Origin: Acidimicrobiia bacterium | GTDB taxonomy: Bacteria; Actinomycetota; Acidimicrobiia; Spongiisociales; UBA5794 | Assembly (NCBI GenBank): GCA_013003395.1 | Contig: JABDJC010000064.1 | Coordinates: 1 to 47,456, forward strand | Length of the DNA stretch: 47,456 bases | Direction: 5' to 3' | The notes under the pieces: model-generated | What the model was told of the DNA's origin: nothing | What the model saw: only the letters and a program-made list of their open reading frames with translations | The model's database searches: none | Made by a program: the position numbers and the translations under genes | In this document: positions 1 to 7,318 of the stretch, piece by piece | Position numbering within the stretch: position 1 is the first letter of the stretch | How the letters are laid out: the number at the start of each line of letters is the position of its first letter

Positions 1-15
1 GACTGAGCCTGTTCT

Positions 16-810
16 TCATTGATCCTCCTTGAGATGTGGGGGGAGGGTACCCGCAATGCAAGCGGTCAAAGGCCGGTGCAATGCACGGTTGCTTGCGATC
101 GCCCCACCGTGGCCCACACGCAACGGATTGCCTCCGGGCGTGGTGACTCGTCCACCGGCTTCTGTCACGATGAGCACGCCCGCGGCCATGTCCCACGGCG
201 CAAGAACGAGTTCCCAGTACGCGTCGAGGCGTCCGGCCGCTACCCACGCCAGGTCGAGAGCAGCTGATCCCATGCGCCGGATGCCATTGACCTCCGCGAG
301 AACTGCGGCGAGGTTCGCTGCGTATGCCTCGGCATGAAGATGATGGTCGTACGGAAACCCAGTGCCGACCACGGCGTGAGCGAGGTCGTCGGTCGCTGAC
401 ACCTCGATCGGTTCACCATCGAGGGTGGCTCCTTCGCCGAAACTGGCCGCAAAGACTTCGTCGCGACTGACGTCTTGGATGACACCCACCAACGGTTGGT
501 CACCGTCGTAGAGGGCGATCGAGACCGACACCTGGGGAATGGCGTGCATGAAGTTGACCGTCCCGTCGAGGGGGTCGATGATCCAACGTCGGCCCGTCGC
601 GGCCGCTCCAGAGCCTTCTTCCGCCAGAATTCCGTCATCCGGTCGCTCCGTTTTCAGGAACTCGACGATGGCCGCCTCGGCCTCTCGGTCGGCGATCGTC
701 ACCGGATCGGACCTCCCCTTCAGGTCGCCACTCTTCACGACGCCGAAGTGGGAGGCGACGATCGCGGCGCCGATGGAGGCTGCGTGATGGGCAAGTTCGT
801 AGTCGTTCAC
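16..810 (-). CDS. Inositol monophosphatase family protein
   Basis: Predicted Mg-dependent phosphatase of the inositol monophosphatase superfamily, which hydrolyses myo-inositol-1-phosphate or related sugar/nucleotide phosphates such as histidinol phosphate in the cytoplasm. The 264-residue length is normal. Metal-binding residues are visible: Glu64/Glu65 in LAEEG, Asp79 and Asp82 in the DPLDGT motif followed by NF, and Asp207 in the WDMAAG motif followed by EAGG. The start is a GTG with no Shine-Dalgarno sequence but a TAGAGT box 8 nt upstream. It is divergent from lnt. In actinobacteria such enzymes can serve inositol, mycothiol or histidine synthesis; the sequence alone does not settle the substrate. 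Confidence 0.9.
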   Translation of the reverse strand: MNDYELAHHAASIGAAIVASHFGVVKSGDLKGRSDPVTIADREAEAAIVEFLKTERPDDGILAEEGSGAAATGRRWIIDPLDGTVNFMHAIPQVSVSIALYDGDQPLVGVIQDVSRDEVFAASFGEGATLDGEPIEVSATDDLAHAVVGTGFPYDHHLHAEAYAANLAAVLAEVNGIRRMGSAALDLAWVAAGRLDAYWELVLAPWDMAAGVLIVTEAGGRVTTPGGNPLRVGHGGAIASNRALHRPLTACIAGTLPPHLKEDQ

Positions 811-818
811 GGCCCGTC

Positions 819-824
819 ACTCTA
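819..824 (-). promoter_or_regulatory. Candidate -10 box, leaderless start of the IMPase-like gene
   Basis: TAGAGT on the minus strand ends 8 nt before the SD-less GTG start at 810. The position fits a -10 box of a leaderless transcript. No convincing -35 box is seen. Confidence 0.45.
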
Positions 825-878
825 CGGCCAAGTGAGAGCAGCCGGACCAGTCGCCATCGCACTGTTGTCGGGCCGCAG

Positions 879-884
879 TATTGT
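879..884 (+). promoter_or_regulatory. Candidate -10 box, leaderless start of lnt
   Basis: TATTGT ends 8 nt before the ATG at 893, which has no Shine-Dalgarno sequence. It faces the candidate -10 box of the divergent phosphatase gene about 55 bases away. Confidence 0.45.
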
Positions 885-892
885 CCCAATCC

Positions 893-2371
893 ATGTGGCC
901 ATATGTCGGCGCCCTGGTAGGCGGACTCTTGATGTGGGCAGCGTTCCCCCCGGTCGGGCTCGGAGTGCTCGCCTTCGTAGCTCCAGCTCCTTTGCTGTGG
1001 GCTCTGCGCCAGGTGGAGCATGGCGGCACGGCGATCAGGCTCGGTACGGTGTTCGGATTCGTGTGGTTCGGCGGAATGCTGTGGTGGATGCGCATCGTCG
1101 GAACCGTGGCGTGGCTGCCCTTGGTGCTGTGGATGACCGTCCTGGCGGCCGGCTACGCGTTCGCGGTGTGGACCGCCGGTCAAGGAGCGATCTGGCGGTG
1201 GTACCTCGTAGCGGTCGGCGGCTGGGCGCTGTGGGAGTTCCTTCGAGCGCGAGCGCCCTTCAACGGTTTCCCATGGGGCACGCTCGGATACGCGGCAGCT
1301 GACACCGGGCCGACCATCGGAGCAGCCCAATGGATAGGGGCAACCGGCTGGTCGGTGTTGGCCGTTGCTGTGGCGGCCGGCCTCGTGATCGTTGTCGAGA
1401 ACGCGAGGAACTGGCGCTATCTCGTCGACCCTGTAGTGATTGTCATGCTGTTGACGATTGCCGGCGGACTCCTGGCTGCAGATTCCGACGGTGAACTCAT
1501 CCGAGTCGCCGTCATCCAAGGCAATTCTCCCTGTCCGCGAGTGCACTGCCAGAACGAAAACCAACGGATCTACGAATCGCACCTCGAGTTGACGCGCACC
1601 CTGCGCCCGGACACGGTCGATCTCGTCGTGTGGGCTGAGAACGCCACCGGGACACCCTTCGAACCCGTTGGCAACGAAGCGGTGCGAGAAGAGCTGGCGC
1701 TCGAAGCTGTTCGGCTCGACGCTCACCTGCTCATCAGCGGAACGCGATCCATCGGAACGGATGAATTCGAAAATGCGAATGTGTTGTTCACTCCAGACGG
1801 ATTGATCGCCGGTGAGTACCTGAAACGGCATCCGGTGCCGTTTGGTGAATACGTTCCCCTACGTCCGCTCTTCGGGTTCATCCCGGCCCTCGATGCAGTG
1901 CCCCGTGACATGATTCGAGGCACCGAGCCCGTCGTATTTCGGATCAAGGGTGGGTCACTCGGATCGGTCATCTCGTTCGAGGGAGCGTTCAGCAGGCACG
2001 TACGCTCACAAGCAGCTGCTGGCTCAGAGCTGATTGTGGTGACCACCAACGAAGGCAGTTTCGGTTCTGGAGCTGCCTCAGATCAACTGATTGCGATGGC
2101 GACCGTCAACGCTGCCGAGGTCGGCATGGATCTCGTCCACGCCGCGATCACCGGCAAGTCTGCGATCGTTCTCGCTGATGGCACCGTGCAGGGAGAGACG
2201 GGGCTGTTCACGGCCGAGATCCTCAGAGGCAACGTCCGTTTCCGGACTGCCGGTCCAACCCTGTTCACGCGGGTCGGTGACTGGCTTCAGTACCTGGCGA
2301 TCATTGCGGGTGCCGTCGCCATTGCCTGGCCGAGCGAGGCACGGCGTAGTCGCTCGGGTTCACCGGCCTGA
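893..2371 (+). CDS. lnt: Apolipoprotein N-acyltransferase (Lnt)-like, Ser at the nucleophile position
   Basis: Integral membrane enzyme of the Lnt family, which adds the third acyl chain to the N-terminal Cys of lipoproteins. The N-terminal ~200 residues form several hydrophobic helices, followed by a nitrilase-type domain. By the usual Glu-Lys-Cys triad spacing, the Glu is E249 (VVWAENA) and the Lys is K311 (YLKRHPVPFGEY). The position normally held by Cys before the conserved aromatic-Glu pair is Ser361 (SVISFEGAF). The C-terminal part has the TNEGSFG and GD signatures expected of Lnt. I prefer the ATG at 893 over a TTG four codons upstream because a TATTGT box precedes the ATG. The stop lies 1 base from the convergent carbamate kinase stop. 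Confidence 0.88.
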   Translation: MWPYVGALVGGLLMWAAFPPVGLGVLAFVAPAPLLWALRQVEHGGTAIRLGTVFGFVWFGGMLWWMRIVGTVAWLPLVLWMTVLAAGYAFAVWTAGQGAIWRWYLVAVGGWALWEFLRARAPFNGFPWGTLGYAAADTGPTIGAAQWIGATGWSVLAVAVAAGLVIVVENARNWRYLVDPVVIVMLLTIAGGLLAADSDGELIRVAVIQGNSPCPRVHCQNENQRIYESHLELTRTLRPDTVDLVVWAENATGTPFEPVGNEAVREELALEAVRLDAHLLISGTRSIGTDEFENANVLFTPDGLIAGEYLKRHPVPFGEYVPLRPLFGFIPALDAVPRDMIRGTEPVVFRIKGGSLGSVISFEGAFSRHVRSQAAAGSELIVVTTNEGSFGSGAASDQLIAMATVNAAEVGMDLVHAAITGKSAIVLADGTVQGETGLFTAEILRGNVRFRTAGPTLFTRVGDWLQYLAIIAGAVAIAWPSEARRSRSGSPA

Positions 2372-2372
2372 T

Positions 2373-3335
2373 CTAGGGAACGACCCACGTCCCGGCCGAA
2401 CCATCCAGCGAATCGGTCAACCGCTCGACGCTCGTGATCAGCGCCGGCTGCCCCATCGCCTCTGCGTAGTCGGCTGCGGCTTCCACCTTGGGTCCCATGG
2501 AGCCGGCTGGCAGCTTGCCTTCAGCGAGGAGGCGCCGAGCCTCAGACACTGGCAGCGTCTCGAACCGAACTTGCTCCGGTGTGCCGAAGCCGTCGTACAC
2601 ACCATCTGCCTCGGTGAGGATGACGAACCCGACTGCTCCAAGTGATCGGGCCATCAGCGATGCGGTCCTGTCTTTGTCGATGACGGCTTCGACCCCGGAG
2701 AGTTCGCCCCACGCGTTCCTGGTAACGGGAATCCCCCCGCCACCCCCGGCCACGACGACGCTGCCCCCTCGCACCGCATCGGCGATTGCGTGGAACTCGA
2801 TGATCGAGCGCGGCTTGGGTGATGGCACAACCCGCCGCATGCCCCGATCACGTACCTCAACCATCGACCAACCCTTTTTCACGACCAGCTTCTCGCCCTC
2901 CGCGGTTGTGTAGAAGGGTCCGATCGGCTTCGTGGGCTTGCCAAACGCCGGATCATCGCCGTCTACCTCCACCTGGGTGCCGATCATCGCGATCTCGACC
3001 CTGCGCTGCCGACGCTGCGTGACATTCCGCAGCGCCCGCGTCAAGAGGTACCCGATGCTGCCCTGGGTTTCGGCGACCAACACATCGAGTGCCTCGACCG
3101 GAAGGCGACCGCGGGTTTCCTCGACTCGCAGCAAGATGTTGCCCACCTGCGGACCATTGCCGTGCACGAGCACGAGACCCGAGTCGTCAGGGAGCAACAG
3201 CAACAGCGCAGCTGCAAGCGCTTCGGCTCGCTCCTCGTCCTTTCCGTCCTCGGAACTCGTAGGCGACAGCGCGTTTCCCCCGAAGGCGAGCACGATTGGC
3301 ATTGCGGGCGCATCACGCCACGGCGGTCGAATCAC
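2373..3335 (-). CDS. arcC: Carbamate kinase
   Basis: Amino-acid-kinase-fold enzyme that interconverts carbamoyl phosphate plus ADP with carbamate plus ATP, the ATP-yielding last step of arginine, agmatine, oxamate or ureide breakdown. Family marks are the GGNAL phosphate loop near the N-terminus, HGNGPQVG, AETQGSIGY, the KPIGPFY segment, and VVAGGGGGIPV with the following DKD. Length (about 310-320 residues) is normal. A GTG start at 3335 lies 1 base after the aminotransferase stop and has GAAGG at good spacing. An ATG at 3302 is the alternative but lacks a ribosome-binding site. No carbamoyltransferase is adjacent, so the source of carbamoyl phosphate is not shown. Confidence 0.93.
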   Translation of the reverse strand: MIRPPWRDAPAMPIVLAFGGNALSPTSSEDGKDEERAEALAAALLLLLPDDSGLVLVHGNGPQVGNILLRVEETRGRLPVEALDVLVAETQGSIGYLLTRALRNVTQRRQRRVEIAMIGTQVEVDGDDPAFGKPTKPIGPFYTTAEGEKLVVKKGWSMVEVRDRGMRRVVPSPKPRSIIEFHAIADAVRGGSVVVAGGGGGIPVTRNAWGELSGVEAVIDKDRTASLMARSLGAVGFVILTEADGVYDGFGTPEQVRFETLPVSEARRLLAEGKLPAGSMGPKVEAAADYAEAMGQPALITSVERLTDSLDGSAGTWVVP

Positions 3336-3336
3336 G

Positions 3337-4605
3337 TCAGCCTTCGTATGAGGTCAACGCGGCGTCGATGATGTCGATACCCGTATCCAGCTGCTCCGTC
3401 GTCACGTTGAGCGGCGGGATGAATCGAATGACGTTGCTGTTCGGACCGCAGCTGAGGATGAACAAGCCGGCATCGTGGGCGTGCGCAGCCAGGTGTTTGA
3501 AGGCCGCAGGATCGGGATTCCCTACGCCATCGACGAGGTCGACTCCGATCATCAGACCCAGGCCTCGGACGTCGCCGATGCTCGAGTGCCGGTCCTTGAG
3601 TTCGTTGAGGCGACTGAACGCGTGTTTGGAGAGTGGCCCGACACCTGGGATCACGTCGTGAAGGGTTTCGATGGTTGCGATGGCAGAAGCACATGACACG
3701 GGGTTTCCGCCAAACGTCGTTCCGTGAGATCCCGGCGGGAACTGGTCAAACAGTTCCGCGGAGGCGCCGACGGCTGACAACGGCATACCGCTCGCGATGG
3801 CTTTGCCCATGACCAAGACGTCTGGCTTGACGCCGTAGACCTGTGACGTGAACCACTCGCCGGTTCGGCCGAAGCCGGTTTGCACTTCATCAGCGATCAG
3901 CAGAATGCCGTGCTCGTCGGCAATGGAACGCAACTCTCGCATGTACCGCTCGCCTGCCGGGTAGTAGCCACCCTCGCCCTGGAGCGGTTCAACGAGGAAA
4001 GCGGCGACTTCGCCAGGGGTGATCTGGTGCTGGAACAACTTGTGAAGCTCTTCGAGTGCTCGATCCGTCGCGTCCTCTTGTGACATGTTCCACGCAAAGG
4101 GGCGTGGGAATGGCGTAACGAACACTGAAGGAAGAAGCGGGTGATAGCCCTGGCGATACTTCGCCTTCGAGGTTGTAAACGTGACCGAACCCATGGTCCG
4201 CCCGTGGAATCCACCACGGAAGACAATGATGCCTTGGCGTCCTGTGGTCTTGCGCGCCAGCTTGACTGCGCCTTCAACGGCCTCGGCACCAGAGTTCATG
4301 AAGAAGAACTTCTCGATGCCCTCGGGCGTGACCTCTCGGAGTTTTTCTCCGGCGGTCACCAGCGTGTCGTAGAGGAACACGCCACCCGCGTGAAAGAACC
4401 TGTCCACCTGGTCGTGAACCGCTTTGAGCACCGCCGGGTGGCTGTGGCCGATGTTGGTCGTGGCGATGCCGCACGCGAAGTCGAGATACTGCTTGCCGTT
4501 GGAATCGATGAGGTGGCCACCGTCTGACTTGACGATCTCGATGTCGCTGTCGAAAGCGATGACCGGTGCAATGACGTCGCGAAGACGGGATGAGAGGTCG
4601 CTCAT
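3337..4605 (-). CDS. Class III PLP-dependent aminotransferase (GabT-like)
   Basis: Fold-type-I aminotransferase of 422 residues, resembling 4-aminobutyrate, acetylornithine and related omega-amino-acid transaminases. Asp239 in the ADEVQTGFGRTG signature would bind the PLP ring nitrogen and Lys268 in VMGKAIASG would form the Schiff base. MNSGAEAVEGAVKLAR supplies the cofactor phosphate site. An AAGGAG ribosome-binding site lies 7 nt upstream of the ATG. It is followed almost immediately by carbamate kinase, so the two are probably co-transcribed and may serve catabolism of an amine or ureide. GABA is the likeliest substrate by similarity, but related substrates (beta-alanine, ornithine, putrescine) cannot be excluded. 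Confidence 0.88.
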   Translation of the reverse strand: MSDLSSRLRDVIAPVIAFDSDIEIVKSDGGHLIDSNGKQYLDFACGIATTNIGHSHPAVLKAVHDQVDRFFHAGGVFLYDTLVTAGEKLREVTPEGIEKFFFMNSGAEAVEGAVKLARKTTGRQGIIVFRGGFHGRTMGSVTFTTSKAKYRQGYHPLLPSVFVTPFPRPFAWNMSQEDATDRALEELHKLFQHQITPGEVAAFLVEPLQGEGGYYPAGERYMRELRSIADEHGILLIADEVQTGFGRTGEWFTSQVYGVKPDVLVMGKAIASGMPLSAVGASAELFDQFPPGSHGTTFGGNPVSCASAIATIETLHDVIPGVGPLSKHAFSRLNELKDRHSSIGDVRGLGLMIGVDLVDGVGNPDPAAFKHLAAHAHDAGLFILSCGPNSNVIRFIPPLNVTTEQLDTGIDIIDAALTSYEG

Positions 4606-4810
4606 TGGGCTACTCCTTGATGGACGTGAAAGGGGATGACGATCAACGAAGTCGTGCGCGAGCTACGGAGCTGCGAACAGGTGGCCTCGTTGAGTACGTG
4701 GAGTCATGTCCGGCATTGTCGCACATCGGCCGTAGCGCGTGTCGAAGGGAATTTTCCTGCGCAATGCTGCGCTGGGTACCGTGTAGTGCCCCAGAGGTCG
4801 AGGTATTCCG

Positions 4811-5416
4811 ATGACGCGTGTTGATTTCTTTTTCGATCCTGTATGCCCGTGGTGCTGGATCACCTCCCGGTGGCTCGTCGAGGTCTCGGCACACCGCGAC
4901 CTGGAGATCAACTGGCGCACGTTCAGCCTGCGCATCAAGAACCGTGACCTCGAGATGGACGAGAAGTACGTCAAAGGTCACGAACGCGGTTTGCGGGCGC
5001 TGCGAGTTGTCGAGGCCGCTCGGGCGGAACACGGCGACAGTGCCGTGCTTCCGTTGTACACCGAGATGGGGCGTCGCTACCACCACGACAAGGATCGCGA
5101 CACAGACCTCGGGGATGTGCTCGAGGACGCAGGATACGAACGTGCGTTGGCTTCAGCCGCTGACGACGATGCGTGGGATGCGGTCATCGAGGCATCGATG
5201 AAGGACGCACTGGATCTCGTTGGTGAAGACACTGGAGTGCCGATCATCTCGTTCGACGGCAGCGCCGGGTTCTTCGGTCCAGTGCTTTCGCCTGCGCCGA
5301 CAGGTGAAGCGGCAGCCCAATTGTTCGACTCGCTCCACGCAATGGCCACTCTCGACGGGTTTTGGGAGCTGAAACGAACGAGAACCAACCCTCCGATCTT
5401 CGCCGAGCGCCCCTGA
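4811..5416 (+). CDS. Mycothiol-dependent nitroreductase, Rv2466c family (DsbA fold)
   Basis: Thioredoxin-fold protein of 201 residues with a CPWC active site at Cys12-Cys15. The surrounding segment (DPVCPWCWITSRWLVEV) and the LYTEMGRR stretch match the family of Mycobacterium tuberculosis Rv2466c, a mycothiol-dependent reductase that acts in oxidative-stress defence and reduces nitroaromatic compounds. The family identity is recognised from memory of the motif context. A role here is inferred, and it implies that the host makes mycothiol. A GAGG ribosome-binding site lies 7 nt before the ATG. The gene stands alone, divergent from the aminotransferase gene. Confidence 0.85.
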   Translation: MTRVDFFFDPVCPWCWITSRWLVEVSAHRDLEINWRTFSLRIKNRDLEMDEKYVKGHERGLRALRVVEAARAEHGDSAVLPLYTEMGRRYHHDKDRDTDLGDVLEDAGYERALASAADDDAWDAVIEASMKDALDLVGEDTGVPIISFDGSAGFFGPVLSPAPTGEAAAQLFDSLHAMATLDGFWELKRTRTNPPIFAERP

Positions 5417-5531
5417 CAGCCGCCGGTTAGTTGACCGTGGCTCAGGGAACGGGGCCTCGCGTTGTTCGGTAGCCATGGAACGTAGCGAGTCGCTTCCCAG
5501 ATTCTTCATGGCCCCGACTCTGATCGGTCGC

Positions 5532-5537
5532 CATAAT
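5532..5537 (+). promoter_or_regulatory. Possible -10 box before the small unknown gene at 5575
   Basis: CATAAT matches the vegetative -10 consensus at five of six positions and lies about 37 nt before the start codon, leaving room for a short leader carrying the Shine-Dalgarno sequence. No clear -35 box is found. Confidence 0.3.
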
Positions 5538-5574
5538 TCTCTGCGACGGGGGGTTCGCAGCGAGGAGGGGTCTT

Positions 5575-5919
5575 GTGGACTTCATCATGGAGTGGGGATA
5601 CGACATCAAGCGGGGACGGATGGAGGAGTTCCAGGAGTGGCTTTCGGCCAACGAGAAGGAGTATGCCCAGTCGCTGCCAGAGGGCTGCGCCTATCTGGGT
5701 ACCTTCGTGACGGTCCACACGAGTGAGAAGAACGCCGGCACTGTTCGCACCCTCGTCCGATTGGACAGCTACGGCGCCCAGGACCGCATCGCGGCAGCGG
5801 GCAAGGAAGGCGGCATGTTCGCCAAGCTGGCCAGGGAGTCAACCGCCTTCATAGACGAGGATGGTGGCTGGAGCACCGTGCTCATGAAAGCAGTGGTTTC
5901 AGCAACGATCTGGGACTGA
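5575..5919 (+). CDS. Small conserved-looking protein of unknown function
   Basis: A 114-residue soluble protein that I do not recognise. It has no signal peptide or membrane segment. The length and the alternating strand-helix pattern, with MEEFQEWLSANEKEYAQSLP as a likely first amphipathic helix, would suit a dimeric alpha-beta barrel protein (NIPSNAP or antibiotic-monooxygenase-like), but this is only a structural guess. The GTG start at 5575 has a very strong GAGGAGGGG just 4 nt upstream. An ATG three codons later is the alternative with longer spacing. The strong ribosome-binding site and normal codon use argue that it is a real gene. Confidence 0.7.
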   Translation: MDFIMEWGYDIKRGRMEEFQEWLSANEKEYAQSLPEGCAYLGTFVTVHTSEKNAGTVRTLVRLDSYGAQDRIAAAGKEGGMFAKLARESTAFIDEDGGWSTVLMKAVVSATIWD

Positions 5920-6006
5920 CAGCCCGAAACGCCAGTGTCCCCGATTTGGCAAGGGATCAGCGCTCGAGCTGCTACTCAGCATCAGCAGCCGGTGTGGCCG
6001 CAAGCG

Positions 6007-7173
6007 TCAGCGGTCGGCAGCTGTTGCGAGTAGTTGGGAGGCAATGGGTTCGGTGTCGAAGTCGGCACGTAGCCGGTTGCTCAAGACGACCACGGTGAGT
6101 CCCGTGTCAGGATCGTGAATGGCGCTCGACCGGTAACCCGCGATGACGCCGTTGTGACCCCAGGCGTCGTTGCCATCGGCGGTGCGACGCTCGATGCCGA
6201 GGCCGTAACTGGATCCGTCCGGTAGCTCGAGGAGCTCGGCCAAAGACGCCGGCTCGAGAAGAGTGCCTCCGAACAGCGAATTGAACAGCGCCGCGATGTC
6301 GGAAGCGGTCGACACGACTCCTCCTGCCGACCAGGCTCCGGTGACCATGGCGGGGATGATCGAGGTCCCAAGAGGAAGTTCGCCACCGTCGGCGGTGAAC
6401 GCGACGTATCCAGGCACGAGCGGTCGAGGGACCGGCTCGGCCCATGCCAGAAAGGTGTCTTCGAGGCCCAGCGGGTCGAGCACCATCTCACGGATCAGGA
6501 CTTCAAGCGGAGCATCGCCGGCCTCGGCCAGCGTGGCGCCAGCCAACCAGTAGCCGGAATTGGAATATCGATATCGGCCAGGTGCGAGCGTGCCGACCGC
6601 CTCGAGGGTGGTCTCGACCAGCTCTTGTGGCGTGTAGATCCTCGTCAGATCCAACAACGACTCGAGCGAAGGTTCGACTTCTGGGTCGACCAATCCTGAC
6701 GTGTGATTCAGAAGCTGACGAAGAGTTGTTGTGGGACTGGGTGCAACTGATTCGGCGTAGCCGACGATAGGTGCGTCCAGGTCGATGCGGCCCTCTTCTG
6801 CTAGCCGTAGTGCAGTGATGGCAACCAACGTCTTGGTGATGCTCCCCACCTCGAACAGACCGTCGACCGAGGCGGCGGGGTCGCCGGCACCGCTTTGCCA
6901 CACGGTCTCGTCTCCTGAGGTGATGATGGCCGCAACACCCATCGGGGCGTTCGTTTCCGCCCAGGTCGCGAGGGCCTCGTCGAGCGCATCGGAAGCGGGA
7001 TGAGTGCTGGCCGGGACGGCAGGGAGAGTTGTCGTGACAGCGGTTTCAACCGTGGTGATCGGCATGGTTGTGGTCACCGCCGTGGGCAACGTTGTAGGCG
7101 CATTCGCCTCGGTCACAGACGAGCACGCGGCTGCGACCAATGCGAGAGCGACCAGGGTCGAGCGCAGGGACAT
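6007..7173 (-). CDS. Lipoprotein serine hydrolase, beta-lactamase / D-Ala-D-Ala carboxypeptidase family
   Basis: Exported penicillin-recognising-type serine hydrolase of 388 residues. The N-terminus is a lipoprotein signal peptide with lipobox VAAAC (Cys17), followed by a Thr/Pro-rich linker to about residue 55. The class C-like catalytic motifs are all present: Ser111-x-x-Lys114 (SITK), Tyr203-Ser-Asn205 (YSN) and His340-Asn-Gly342 in place of the KTG triad. The family includes carboxypeptidases, esterases and D-aminopeptidases, so the substrate is open. A cell-wall peptide is plausible for an outward-facing lipoprotein. A TAGCGT box 7 nt upstream of the ATG suggests a leaderless transcript. 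It is divergent from the histidine kinase across a region holding a perfect palindrome. Confidence 0.88.
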   Translation of the reverse strand: MSLRSTLVALALVAAACSSVTEANAPTTLPTAVTTTMPITTVETAVTTTLPAVPASTHPASDALDEALATWAETNAPMGVAAIITSGDETVWQSGAGDPAASVDGLFEVGSITKTLVAITALRLAEEGRIDLDAPIVGYAESVAPSPTTTLRQLLNHTSGLVDPEVEPSLESLLDLTRIYTPQELVETTLEAVGTLAPGRYRYSNSGYWLAGATLAEAGDAPLEVLIREMVLDPLGLEDTFLAWAEPVPRPLVPGYVAFTADGGELPLGTSIIPAMVTGAWSAGGVVSTASDIAALFNSLFGGTLLEPASLAELLELPDGSSYGLGIERRTADGNDAWGHNGVIAGYRSSAIHDPDTGLTVVVLSNRLRADFDTEPIASQLLATAADR

Positions 7174-7180
7174 CTCCGAG

Positions 7181-7186
7181 ACGCTA
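7181..7186 (-). promoter_or_regulatory. Candidate -10 box of the serine-hydrolase lipoprotein gene
   Basis: TAGCGT on the minus strand ends 7 nt before the ATG at 7173. The spacing fits a leaderless transcript. Confidence 0.4.
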
Positions 7187-7246
7187 ATCCACGCTCGCTA
7201 TTAGCCATACCGACAATCGAGTCCTGCCTGGCTGCCATGTGCTGGG

Positions 7247-7262
7247 ATGTGACTAGTCACAT
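7247..7262. promoter_or_regulatory. Perfect 16-bp palindrome in a divergent promoter region
   Basis: ATGTGACTAGTCACAT is self-complementary over all 16 bases. Its half-sites TGTGA and TCACA are those of CRP-family operators, but separated by 4 rather than the usual 6 bases. It sits between the divergent serine-hydrolase and histidine-kinase genes, so it could control either or both. Confidence 0.45.
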
Positions 7263-7318
7263 TGTGTCCGAGTGAACTGGTGCTCACGTTCGGGCGTGCG
7301 CGTGACGATCAAATAGGT

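Noticed and set aside
635-1831. A 398-codon open frame on the minus strand across lnt
   Set aside because: It is antisense to lnt, which has clear family motifs. Its amino acid content is Arg/His/Pro-rich with no domain, as expected for a shadow frame in high-GC DNA.
4606-4810. Possible small gene or RNA between the aminotransferase and nitroreductase genes
   Set aside because: Short open frames here have no ribosome-binding site or similarity, and no stable hairpin or tRNA-like fold is evident. It is most simply the divergent promoter region.
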